Both the position numbers and the translations under genes were made by a program. The notes under the pieces are model-generated. The model was given only the letters and a program-made list of their open reading frames with translations, was not told the origin of the DNA and did no database searches. From Protostelium mycophagum (lineage: Eukaryota; Evosea; Variosea; Protosteliida; Protosteliaceae), in the NCBI GenBank assembly GCA_002081555.1, contig MZNV01001241.1, positions 39,492 through 103,491 on the forward strand: a stretch of 64,000 nt of DNA, in the 5' to 3' direction. Positions 11,279 to 21,428 of the stretch are shown here, piece after piece (position 1 is the stretch's first letter; every line of letters begins with the position of its first letter).

Positions 11279-14200
11279 TTATTGCTTCTGTGCGTAGAAG
11301 GTGATGTCGGTAGGTCTGTCTTCCTCCTTCATCTTTTCTTCGAAGAAACTCGTGATGTTCTCCACGTCCACCAGCCCGATGTCCTTGGGGTATCTCGCCT
11401 TCACATTTTTTAGATTTTTTTCTCTCCGCATAGATTGTATTTTTCAAAATCTTAATGAAAAAATTTATCTAAAAATAATTCCAAAATTCACCTTGTACTC
11501 CAAAAGCCAGTCGAGTCTTGGGAGGTCAAGACCGAAGGGGAGTTCGTATCCGACGACTTTGAGACCGGAATCTTGTATCAACTTTTCTACACTGCGGTAG
11601 GTGAAGGCGGTCTGTACGGGCGTGAATATGAGGTTGAAAGTCTCAGCCTTGGTGGGTTGTCCCTCTTGACTCTCTACAACGCGAGTCAATCAATCGTCTT
11701 ATTCATTTTTAATATTATTTTTAAAAAATAGTTTTAGCGAATTGGAACAATGAGAAAAAGGAGTAAAAATTACCTGGGATTTGGGAAATAATCTTGTTTA
11801 ATTCTAAATCTGTTGGCATGCGGAGGGGGGTCAAGTTGGAATCGAATAGATCTGGAGATTCGGTCTTGAGACCTGTTCTCATAGATCTAAATTTTTAAAT
11901 TGAAATTCTGACATGTTATGAAAATGTGGAGTGGAATTATTAAAATAAATCATTGAAGAATTTGTACCTGACCAAATCGCTTCTGCGCTCAGTGTAAACC
12001 TGGAAAATATGAGTCGATTTGAATTCAAATTTCCCGCCAAAACTCACCGTGGCCTTCAAGACGGCACCAGGGGCCATAACGGTTGAAACGGCCTTGATGA
12101 TTTGCAATGGGTTGGGGCTGAAGCTCAAATCCTCCACAACGACAAAGTGGAATCTTTTCCCGCCAAAAGTGTCCTCTTTGATTTGTCCAGCCTGTGCATC
12201 TCAGCATCTACAACGAATTTGAGAATAAAATACAAACCTCTCCTTGCAAGTAGGTGATGTCTTGGATGTTGTTATCTGCGGCCTCGCGCTTGGCAAAAGC
12301 GACATTCTTCGGTGAGATTTCTACGGCGGTTACCTTTGAGTTGTAGATCTTGTTGTACTCAATTGCCTTCACTCCTGATCCAGTGGATGTCATCTACAAC
12401 GAGTCAGTTTTTCCTATTTCGGCATCTACAATGATTGTGCGCAGAGATTTAATTACCAAGACGGAAAGTTCCTCGTTCTCTTGAGGCAGCCTGTGGAAAT
12501 CGCGTTCTGGGAACATCTTCTCCAGCACTTCTCTCTGGTTCACTCTGTGAACTCTTGTGGGGACTGTAGATGCTGATTTTGTGCCTTGGATCACACCGTG
12601 GTCTCTGTGTTGCAGGGATACAGTGTCCTCAATCGCGGTGACAGGGACCAAGTTGTAGATCTCCATGGCTTCTGTGGCCTTTTATTGTCAGAACAATTCA
12701 AGAAAATATGTTTTGAAACATTGTTATTGTGCGCAACAATATAATTTGCCCTCCATTATGTATTATTCACAGAAATAAATAAAATGAAATTGTTCTGTTG
12801 CATATTTGATACAAACCATGGTGGCAAAGGATCTCAAAATTCATAAAGGCTCACCTTGTTCAGGATGGTCAGTTTGAGGAATTTGGCGAGGTAAGGATTC
12901 AACTTGGTGAGGTCAACACGCGAGATGACCTGCTGAATGTCGTGCAAGTGGTGGGGTGGCTCATACAGAGCTAGTGCTGCTAATTTGATGATAAAGTTCT
13001 TCTCAGGAACTCCATCGACAACGAGGTCGTTGGCTGGTAAAAATCAGAATAATTCTTAGTCTCTTTAAACAATAATTTCAATTTGTGAATTTTAGATTAT
13101 TTAATAAAATCATAATTTATGTACAAAAATGCATTGTTGGAAATTCTCATGTAGTGCAAAGCAAAAATAATACATATTTCCAATAAACATTCACAAAATC
13201 GATTTTTCGATTGAACTTGCTCACATTCATTGGCGATTCTGGACTCCAACAATTTCTTTGTTCTCTCCAAGGCTTCAAAATCTTCCTCCTCCGGGTCTTG
13301 TGAGTACCCGTTAAGGTAGCTCTGGACCGCTAACGCGTAGAAAAAATCTTCGTACGTCTCGAACTTCTCGTTGTCCTGTGGGCAGTCTCAACTTCAATTC
13401 GGTCTTGATATTGATAATTCGTTTTTTATGAGTGTTTTGGTTCTTGTAATTACCTCTGCAAAGTGCAAGAGAGCGGGGCGAACGTTGATGGTGTCAGCAG
13501 AAGTGTCGAATCCGATCTCTGTCAGACATCTGTACTCAGTCAACCGCGTTACTTATCGGCAAGATGACTCGCCTGAGGTAGAGTGCGTGACGGAGGTGCT
13601 TTCGGCTGATGTTTCCGAGTGCGTTCAATTCGGCCTTCAGGCGCTCCAGTCTTGGTCCGGCTTCTTGTGTTCTGGATCTCGCTTGACAATCTCTTCTGAT
13701 GGTGTGGGACCACACCTTCAAGCTAGCCTGTGAAGATGTCATGTTGTTTGTATGATGACGTCACGACTCACGCTCAGTAAAAGTCGCTTCTCGATCATCT
13801 CCATATCCCAGCACGAAGTGAAATCTTCCATAATTTCCTTGCTTTGAGGTCCGATGAGTCCTTCTGCAGAAAAATTCAGAAAAAATTGTTTTGCTCGAAT
13901 CAATTTTGAGAAAATGTTGACCTTGTCCGCTTTGGATCTCAAAATCGGTGAGTTGTAGAATGATGAGGGTATATAAGAGGGTCATGTCTGATTTTTTGTT
14001 GGCACCGTCTCTGAACGCCTTCACCAAGTCTGACACTATGTTTTCTCCTCTGCAACGAGTTAAAAACGAAAATCTCTCGAAAATCTCTCACATTTGTCCG
14101 GTCTGGAGTGAGTTTACAGTCTTGTAGATGGACAATTCTGGGTCGTTGGGGTACTTTTCGATGACATCATTCATCACTGTAGCAAAGTCCACCAAATCGC

Positions 14201-15209
14201 TCTGGTCAATCGCGGTATTTCCTTGTGCTGAAGCACAGACTCTAAACACGAATTTGTGGAAGTTGATGGGGTCCTTCGCCAAGTATTCACTCAGTATGAC
14301 GTGTCTGGCATAATCCTTCTTTCTGAGCGTGATCTGCTCTCTGATCAGACCCTCCAGCTCTTCAAAGTCTGAGACTCCAAAAAGAGCGCCGTGCTCCTGC
14401 AGAGCTTTTCTGTTAGAACCGTGCATGGACACCAGATCAGGTGCACGGAAAGAGTACTCTTCAAAGGGGGTGGGGGGAAGCTTCTGGCGTGTGTTCTCTA
14501 AGAGGTTCTTGAGCTCATCGGTGGGCTCGAGAGAGCAGGCTTGGTAGAAGTATGTGAAGGCTGCTTTGTGATCTCCGATGTCAGAAGCGGCACGTCCGGC
14601 ACGGTAGTAGCCCTGTTTGTTTAAGACGTACATTTGGGGTGAAAAAACGATGATCATAGTGTTCGTGTGATCACCTTGGCCCAGTCTGGTTTAATTTCTA
14701 TGGCTGTGATGGCATCATTTAAGGCCTCCTGTGGTTTGTGATTCGCTTGATTGGCAGCAGAGCGGTTGGCAAAATAAACCCATTTATCCTTTGTGGCCAG
14801 AGCTGCAGCACGAGAATAAAACTCGACTGCTTTATCAAAGTCTTTGGCCTTGAAGGCGAGATTGCCTTGATCCTTCAATTTCGCAGCTGCAGTTGTAAGT
14901 TTACGTTGTTTGTGATCTCTTATTTACCTTCTTCATCTGGATTAGTGGCTGCTTCTGCTTGCTCTCCTTTCTGTTATGATCATATCAGATTGAGATCAGA
15001 TTTAATTCAGGTGAGAGAGCTAGTCAAAGGTTCTAAAACAAGACGTAAGTACTCACCTCGACGACGACCTCCTCCTGCTCTATTGTCTCTTCATCTCCTT
15101 CGTCATAACCCTCTCTTGATGAGTAGTACCAAGATAATGCGAGGGCAGCCACAGCCGCGACACCGACACCAGCGATAACTTTCTTAGTCGTAGTGTTCAG
15201 GTTCTCCAT
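11279..15209 (-). CDS. Membrane-anchored TPR protein with C-terminal methyltransferase-like domain
   Basis: Roughly fifteen exons on the minus strand; start complement at 15207-15209, stop complement at 11279-11281. Residues about 9-28 (KVIAGVGVAAVAALALSWYY) form an N-terminal anchor, followed by an acidic linker. Then come two or three TPR units (LKDQGNLAFKAKDFDKAVEF, WAKGYYRAGRAASDIGDHKA). A long helical region follows, then a class I SAM-methyltransferase-like fold: LSVLMTSTGSGVKAIEY (motif I region), KVTAVEISPKNVAFAKREA (acidic end of strand 2) and FHFVVVEDLSFSPNPLQIIK (motif IV region). The C terminus is DRPTDITFYAQKQ. The topology resembles TOM70-type anchored TPR proteins, but the methyltransferase tail is unusual. 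Separation into two genes is possible between 12670 and 12850, but the exon phases join well. Substrate unknown. Confidence 0.6.
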
Positions 15210-15918
15210 CGTGATATGATCTCTGAAAAAAGGCGGAAAATCGAATTTCCTGTTCTACAATTATGATGTTCCAATTTATTGTGCCTCCTTAAAATACCGG
15301 CCCTTTGTTCCAAAATTGAAGCAGGAGGCTCTTTCGCACATGCACCATCGCTCAGTGAACATACGAGAGTGATTCTATACCTAATGCCGACGAACGAACG
15401 TCAATATCTCATAGCTGAAAGTCGGAACCAAGAGTGTATGAGATTTGGCATGGACATAGTATCATATGACTGTCGCATAACTCTAAATGACTCCAGCATT
15501 CAGATCCCACGATCGTGCAAAAAATTGCACAACATCAATGATGATGTGCCTGATTTCTTCATTTCAAGACAAAGCCGAAACCATTCATCTGGTATCATTA
15601 TCGTCACATCGACTGCTTTGCATATTATTGGTGTCCTTTACGCTCATATCTCAATTGTCGACAGTGAAATACCTCCGCTGTACACGGATTTTTAGGCCAT
15701 CCGAGCTCATATCGAGGGCAGGAAAGAAAGAGAGTCTTCAGGATGAGCACCAACAAAATTGTGCCAAGGATCTTCTTCCAACATTTCGGTGAGTGCTTAA
15801 TTGTTTATCTAAAAATAGCAACAAAGATGTCAAAGAGTTTCTGTTCGACCTTTCAAGACATTATTGCGTTGCATTCCAAAAACTAAAAGAAAAACTCTTT
15901 TGAACTTTATACAATTGC
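15210..15918. other. Intergenic region; weak ORFs only
   Basis: An open frame at 15279-15695 and a small spliced candidate (ATG 15743, MSTNKIVPRIFFQHF, donor at about 15791) can be drawn, but neither has a domain or convincing composition. The region probably holds the promoter of the minus-strand TPR gene and the 3' flank of the F-box gene. Confidence 0.3.
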
Positions 15919-16953
15919 TTATAGGTCCAACGCCCCAGCGAACAAACGCTCTATCTCATTGGACCTCCACTCCTCCTTGTAGAGGCTGGGCTTGCATCCG
16001 ATACCAGAGAAATCTTCAGACGGCCACATGCCCAAGACCAGCGGCTCATGAGGTGACATGTCTTCGAGTTCTATTGGTCTTTGATCCGTTGTTTCTGCTT
16101 GGAGGTGCCACAAGGTGTCTAACGAAGTAGCAATAAAGCCTCTCGACATTTCCTCTTCAAAGAAGTCCCCCGAGATCGGCGAGGCATCGTAGCTGGAAAA
16201 GGCAAGTGGTGAGATGGGAGCCACCGATGTAAAGTCGATCGAGGAGCCGTCGCTATCGTATGAGCGGCGCAGTTCGAAAGAAGGTGAGAGTGCCGTTGTG
16301 ATGGGCGAGACGGGTACGGCAGTTGGGGTGATGGGTGCACTCTGTGGTTTGGGGTTGCTTCTGGCCCTCTTTCGCGGTTGTTTCGGTTCGATTGTCTTTG
16401 TGATGGCTTCTTCTGATCTCTTGTTGTTTGACTTGTGAACATGAGATGAGCGGTTATAAATGTTGAATGAAAGGCCACACTCCTCGCATTTCTTGTCTGT
16501 ATACTTGCGAACGAATTCGATCTTCCAGTCCTTCTGATTGGCTTGTGGGTTCTTTCGTGTTAAATTGCATAAGAGAGTGTAGCTCTGAAAATGTGATCGT
16601 CTGTAGAGAGCTTCCCAAAGATCCGCGCAATTGGCGGCCAAATGGAAAACCCTGCTGACTTTGCTGCATGAGACCAGATCTTTTTCTGAAAGATACCGCA
16701 AGATGTCCGTCATTATCTTCTGAGGAAGCTCATCAAAAGGACCGTTTTTTGTAGTGGCCCTCTTAATAGTCTGTTGTTGGTTGGTCATGTTCTTCATCAT
16801 GGTGACAGACTGCATGTGGTACAAGTATAGAGATACAGGCTGGTGAACTTGCCCTTGAGGGGTGAGAAATGGTTTGGCTTGCGGTTGCTGGCTTAAAGCT
16901 GTCATGAATCGCGCGTGTATCCATGGTGACATCCAGATTCCAACACAGGTCAA
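15919..16953 (-). CDS. F-box protein
   Basis: A long uninterrupted frame of 344 residues. The F-box core is at about residues 75-120: FDELPQKIMTDILRYLSEKD ... LVSCSKVSRVFHLAANCADLWEAL. It is followed by a W-containing segment and a Cys pair (KKCEECGLSFNIYNRSSHVH) that may bind metal. A basic RKRARSNPKP stretch follows, then a Ser/Pro-rich low-complexity region and an acidic tail. Function by analogy: a SKP1-binding substrate receptor of an SCF ubiquitin ligase. The true start is uncertain. Another frame just upstream (16953-17056, MNQFNSVKTMRFCRQITPEV) looks coding and might be a first exon, but no good splice pair connects it. Internal methionines closer to the F-box are also possible starts. 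Confidence 0.7.
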   Translation of the reverse strand: MTCVGIWMSPWIHARFMTALSQQPQAKPFLTPQGQVHQPVSLYLYHMQSVTMMKNMTNQQQTIKRATTKNGPFDELPQKIMTDILRYLSEKDLVSCSKVSRVFHLAANCADLWEALYRRSHFQSYTLLCNLTRKNPQANQKDWKIEFVRKYTDKKCEECGLSFNIYNRSSHVHKSNNKRSEEAITKTIEPKQPRKRARSNPKPQSAPITPTAVPVSPITTALSPSFELRRSYDSDGSSIDFTSVAPISPLAFSSYDASPISGDFFEEEMSRGFIATSLDTLWHLQAETTDQRPIELEDMSPHEPLVLGMWPSEDFSGIGCKPSLYKEEWRSNEIERLFAGALDL

Positions 16954-17309
16954 CGGCTATTTCGTCGGCATTTACGAGATCAGCCACTTTTGACACAACT
17001 TCTGGTGTAATCTGTCGACAAAATCTCATCGTCTTCACGGAATTGAATTGGTTCATCTCAACGGATACGTTCGTTATCTGGTGAATCTATAAGTGCAAAA
17101 AAGGTTCACAAAGGACATCCTCAGCTTGTTCCCGCGCGTTCCAGCTTTCACAAGACAGAGAGGTTCTAGAGATGGTGATCAGCTGAAGATACAAAGCTTG
17201 TTGAACCTGTCTATGGGTTCATACTTTGAGACCTGACAAGCTGTCGTCTGAAACTCCTTCAATTCTACAACGCCCTCTCCTGTCATGAATTCTTCAGAAT
17301 CAAAACGAT

Positions 17310-17789
17310 ATGGGCGACGAAGTCCAAGATCAGATCAAGAGATTAGAAGCCAGTTTAGAGGCTCTAAAGAAGCAAGTCAAAGACACAGAAGAAGCGGATC
17401 CAAAGCTGAGGAGAAGGAAAAAGGAAGAACAGAAAGATGAAGAGGTGAAGAAGGACGAAGAAGATGATTCAAAAGAGAAGAAATCAGCTCTCCCATGGCG
17501 AAGTAGGTGTGAATTATAGTCGATTGGAGTGTTAACTCAGTGTTGTAAGAATGATTCTTTCCGATGTTGATGATGACAGCATATGAACCACCTCATCTCA
17601 CAGCAGCTATTTTAAGAGGAGTGTTGATGGTTCTCATATTCCTTCTGTTGCATTGGGCTTGGGAAAGATACATCTTCAATCCCATATTCCGACCTGCGCC
17701 AAACATCGATTATGATAAGGTGAGTACTTTTGATTTTCTCATCGATGGACGTCAAGATTGATTTGTATCACAACAATACACCAAGATGA
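17310..17789 (+). CDS. Small coiled-coil, single-pass membrane protein
   Basis: Three exons. Exon 1 (MGDEVQDQIKRLEASLEALK...) encodes a heptad-like coiled coil followed by a highly charged Lys/Glu/Asp segment. An intron of about 90 nt leads to an exon with PHLTAAILRGVLMVLIFLLL, a single membrane helix, and then WERYIFNPIFRPAPNIDYDK. A 37-nt intron leads to the short tail IDLYHNNTPR and a stop at 17787-17789. The protein is about 115 residues, with the charged N terminus probably cytosolic. The family is not recognised; the layout resembles small subunits or tethers of ER or mitochondrial complexes. Confidence 0.6.
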
Positions 17790-18281
17790 GCAACACGAAT
17801 TTTAATTTGGTGAATGATGATTGTACAACTCCTCATTGCTGTCTCTGCGCAGCTCTGCACTCATAACGAAGTTCTAAGCGATTTTTATGCAAAGGGCTGC
17901 ATGAACTGTTGTCTTTCTTTTTGCAGAAATACAAGTAGCCTGAGGAGGTCAGATTCCTCAAGTGACAAACACCTGCATGATTAAATTCACCAACCCTGAA
18001 AGGCACTTGAGTTTCTTTTTGCAAAAAGAACTTGTGTGTTCAAACAAAACTGAACGGGATGCTGATTGAAAGCAGATTCTAAAAGGCATGTGTCCTGAAG
18101 GGACCGAAAACTGTGGCTATAAGCTAAAAAAGGATTGGAAAGAGTCCATCGGACAAGCTTTTGCACAATGATGAAGATTAGAACAAAATCTCATGTTTCA
18201 TGTAATCTTCACATGTTTGATCAGATGGAACATTAAAACTATTGGTGTTTTTATTATCAAATGTACAGAGGCCAGGACTTC
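17790..18281. other. Convergent intergenic region with inverted repeats
   Basis: No gene is seen. Between about 17925 and 18035 there are nested inverted repeats: a ctgagga...tcctcaag stem and a ctcaagtg...cacttgag stem around a 40-nt loop. Two flanking TTTTTGCA-rich stretches are also present. This may be a structured transcript or a decayed small element; the evidence is weak. Confidence 0.3.
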
Positions 18282-19000
18282 TTAATCAAGGTCGGCATCG
18301 CTTGTCTTTGAAACGTACATCTGAGGGCTGAGTGTGATTTGGGTGGGAATCTGTCGTAAAGTCAACTTGTTGAGGGCGTAAGATTACTCACTGCTTGTTC
18401 TACGTCATGGACAACGAGAGGAGATGTCCACAGCTTCTTGGAGTGGACCAAGATTGCAATAAAGAGGCTGGATCGGCTGCCTACGATGAGACCCTGTACG
18501 ACGGCATTGGCAACCAAGACGATGGTTTCCCTATATTCTTTCAGAACGACCCTTTGATTTTCATCTACTAACCCGGTGGTTATCGACTTCGCAAAGTAAA
18601 AGGTGCTGAGAAGGCTTGAGACAGCGAGGAAGATACCTCCTAATTCGATGAGCAGGGCGACGGGCATGAATATTCTTCTGACGACATGCAGCTCATGAGC
18701 GGTCGCAAAGAGAGAATAAGCGGGCATCAAAAAGATGAGATGGGCTCCCAAGAGAAAGAGAGCCAAGGGCATGAGACTTATTCCGCCGATAATGGACAGG
18801 AAGATGGCCCAAATGAATAGAATCAGAATGACTGTAGCCCATTTGGTGCCCAAGATGAATTGAGCTTTCTAATACAGTCAATCTGGGTAATCGTGACAGC
18901 ACACAAATCATACCTGAAAATCGTTCTGCTGCTTCTGAACCTCCTCGCTTTGAGTGGCCCAAGGTACTGGAATGTATTTACCGTAGTCAGCGACTCCCAT
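18282..19000 (-). CDS. Multi-pass membrane protein, about 220 aa
   Basis: Three exons. The N terminus is MGVADYGKYIPVPWATQSEE, hydrophilic and cytosol-like. An exon with four to five hydrophobic helices follows: WATVILILFIWAIFLSIIGG, LMPLALFLLGAHLIFLMPAY, IFMPVALLIELGGIFLAVSS, ETIVLVANAVVQGLIVG and SSLFIAILVH. A short last exon gives IPTQITLSPQMYVSKTSDAD. The stop complement is at 18282-18284 and the start complement at 18998-19000. I do not recognise a family. The tetraspan-like arrangement is compatible with a trafficking or channel-like role, which cannot be narrowed further. Confidence 0.7.
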
Positions 19001-19077
19001 TGTGTTTGTGATGTGTAGTTGAAAATGTGTGAAGGAGAAATGTGGCGTGCCATCAGAGAAAAAGTATCATGCAATAT

Positions 19078-19225
19078 CTACAACTCTGACATTCCCAAGA
19101 AATTTCCCTCCGCGTTCGGCAAGCCATCAACACCTGATCATTAATAAATTGAATTGTACACCTTTTGCTGTGCTCGATGTTGAGCGAGACAGTGTGGTGT
19201 TTTGAATATGGGCATCTGGGTTCAT
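19078..19225 (-). CDS. Possible spliced microprotein, about 39 aa
   Basis: From ATG (complement at 19223-19225) the frame reads MNPDAHIQNTTLSRSTSSTA. A 28-nt GT-AG intron brings in KGVDGLPNAEGNFLGMSEL and a stop. It is polar, with no signal peptide or membrane segment. It lies just upstream of the membrane-protein start and could be an upstream ORF of that transcript rather than an independent gene. Low certainty. Confidence 0.25.
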
Positions 19226-19675
19226 CGTAGAAGGGAACTGAAAAACCAGGGGGAAGAGTGACGCAAACCGAAGTCCAAAGACGTCTTTTCACCCCGTCAT
19301 GCTTGTGATAAGAGATCTTTTTATACTATGAGCTGATTGAGATGGGGTGACACCTCATTTTTCCAAGCACCAGGATGACCAACACTGACACTGCTTCTGA
19401 CTGAGTAAAAGGGTATGGTAATTAATAGTGTCGCGTTCCACTGTTGACGACGCAACGCAAGGGAAAGACACAAAACTAAGTCTTCATAAAGATCCAGCTA
19501 TTCAACTATTTATTTGGAGAGGACACCCCATTGATTACAAGATTGGCTGTAGAGGCTGGAAGGAACAGAGTTGATTGCAGAATATATTAGAGGATGATCA
19601 GAATTTTGCACCAACAACAAAAGCGAAATAATGGTAATTCGAGCGTTTTAGACAACAAAAATCTGGAGCAAAACT
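19226..19675. other. Intergenic region, no gene seen
   Basis: 3' flank of the CRT-like gene and upstream region of the membrane-protein gene. A+T-rich; no ORF, RNA or repeat could be supported. Confidence 0.3.
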
Positions 19676-21229
19676 TTATTCCAAAGAAGAATAATGCAGT
19701 GTCGTCTCTCTCACTCCTTCCTTTGTTATTCTGTACAAAATGAGACCCAGCACAACGAGACCCAACCCTCCCAGCTCCCAGTACCCACTGGGGTGTTCCA
19801 GTTCCAGGAACGGGATGGCAAAGGCGAGGGCGGACAGTGGCACCGCGCATGTGGATGCGATCCACATGACTGTGCTAGTCGCATGTCTTAAAAGGTAAGC
19901 TTGGTTGATCTTGTCAAGGATGAGGACACTGATGAAGCCGATCCACCAGAACCCAACTGCAGCGGGTCAAAAATGGCGGGAAATGAACCAAAGATAGATC
20001 TACCGACCTTGAGAGCAGGTGTCCCCCGGCTGGCTAGGTTTTCCCGCCAAAATACATTTGAATCCGTCGAAGACGTTGTTCGGGGTGTCTTGTATGTTGA
20101 TCCTCTGAATGAGACTCATGAACACGGCAATGGGCACGGCAAATATGATTTCAAAGAGATTTATCCAAAACCACATATAAAACATCTCTAAATTCTGCGA
20201 AAATGAGCGATGTACAAGACATCAAAAGGTCTAAAAGTCTAAAAGTGTGTTTTTGGTCACTTTTTGTGCAAAGCATCACATGCATCATTTTGAAGTCCAC
20301 AAACTGATTCTTTGAAGTCATCTCACACTCACCTCGTGTCCTTTGAGACTGTGCTCCATGAACACGGTTGCTAAGGAGACGAATAGCATTCCCAAGACAA
20401 TGAGTCCCATCGCCCACCAAGTTGTGGTCTGTGGCTGTGAACCACTAACACTCGGCCAGAGGGACAAAATGATTCCCCCGACGATACAGAACATGCCCAA
20501 GAAATGGAGGATGTAGTATTTCTTTCGCAAGGCGATGAATGCGATGATCATGGTGAAAGGTATGGCTGTCTGAATACGTGTCAAAAATGAGGGCACACTT
20601 TGTATAAAATGGTGATTCACCTGCTTCAGGATGACGACGATCGGAAGAGAAACATACTCGCCACGACTCCCAGAGAAAATGCAGAAGTTAAAGATGGTGA
20701 ACAACAGCCCGAGAACTACAAGTCTTTCGAGTGATCAGAGTTGTGATTAGCGAGTAACTGTCTACTCACTTCCATTTTGGAAAGTCAGAAGCAGCAGAGT
20801 TATAGAGATCGATCAAAGAGTCACCACCTAATGTCTTCGAATCAAGAGAGTTGATCCTTGAGAAGCCCGCCAACTGTTCAAAAACATCATTCACCGAAGA
20901 TTATGCATACAATTACAAGAATGTACCTGTCTCTTCCGTCTCTGTGATATCTGAATATGAACGATGAGAGCTCCAACTCCAAAGAGAATTGTCGTGCAAC
21001 AGGGTTGCAAAATCGTCAATGTTGCTGGGTAGTTCTTCATCTGTTGGGCAACTTTTTTCTGTAGGATGGCCAGAGCTGTCTCCAGAATGATGAATGTGAT
21101 CAGAAAGACATTTGTGATGGAAAAGATCTGGCTCGATGTCTCCCTCCTCCAACTGTTATGAGGTTCTGTTTGCTTCAAGTCCTCCCTGTGATGATGAGCA
21201 AGCAATGAAGACCTGTTGCTCTTCATCAT
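19676..21229 (-). CDS. CRT-like transporter (drug/metabolite transporter superfamily)
   Basis: Five to six exons encode about ten membrane helices. The first is FLITFIILETALAILQKKV, then ATLTILQPCCTTILFGVGAL, PFTMIIAFIALRKKYYILHF, AMGLIVLGMLFVSLATVFME and LEMFYMWFWINLFEIIFAVP. A large lumenal loop with a Cys pair follows (DGFKCILAGKPSQPGDTCSQG). The last exons give VGFWWIGFISVLILDKINQA, SALAFAIPFLELEHP and LVVLGLILYRITKEG. The Cys-bearing loop and the K-x-Y-x-L-H-x-L-G repeat half resemble the CRT-like family (homologues of the chloroquine-resistance transporter). That family exports amino acids, peptides or glutathione from acidic digestive compartments. Such a role suits a phagotroph, but it is inference. 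Confidence 0.75.
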
Positions 21230-21428
21230 CGTGAGATCGTATGGGATTCAATTACGCAAGTCCAAGAAAAAAGCTCAAAGAATTCTTGAGGTGAAAATGC
21301 TCAACAGCAATATGTATTCTGTACCTTCCAACAGCTGGCATTTTACCGTGTTAGATTGCGTGTCCGAACAGACACAAAAGCCCTTCGCTGATCTTTGAAA
21401 ATAAAAATAAAAATATGCAAGATTTCTA

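Noticed and set aside
15279-15695. 138-codon plus-strand open frame
   Set aside because: No family, unusual composition and no splice or neighbour support; probably chance.
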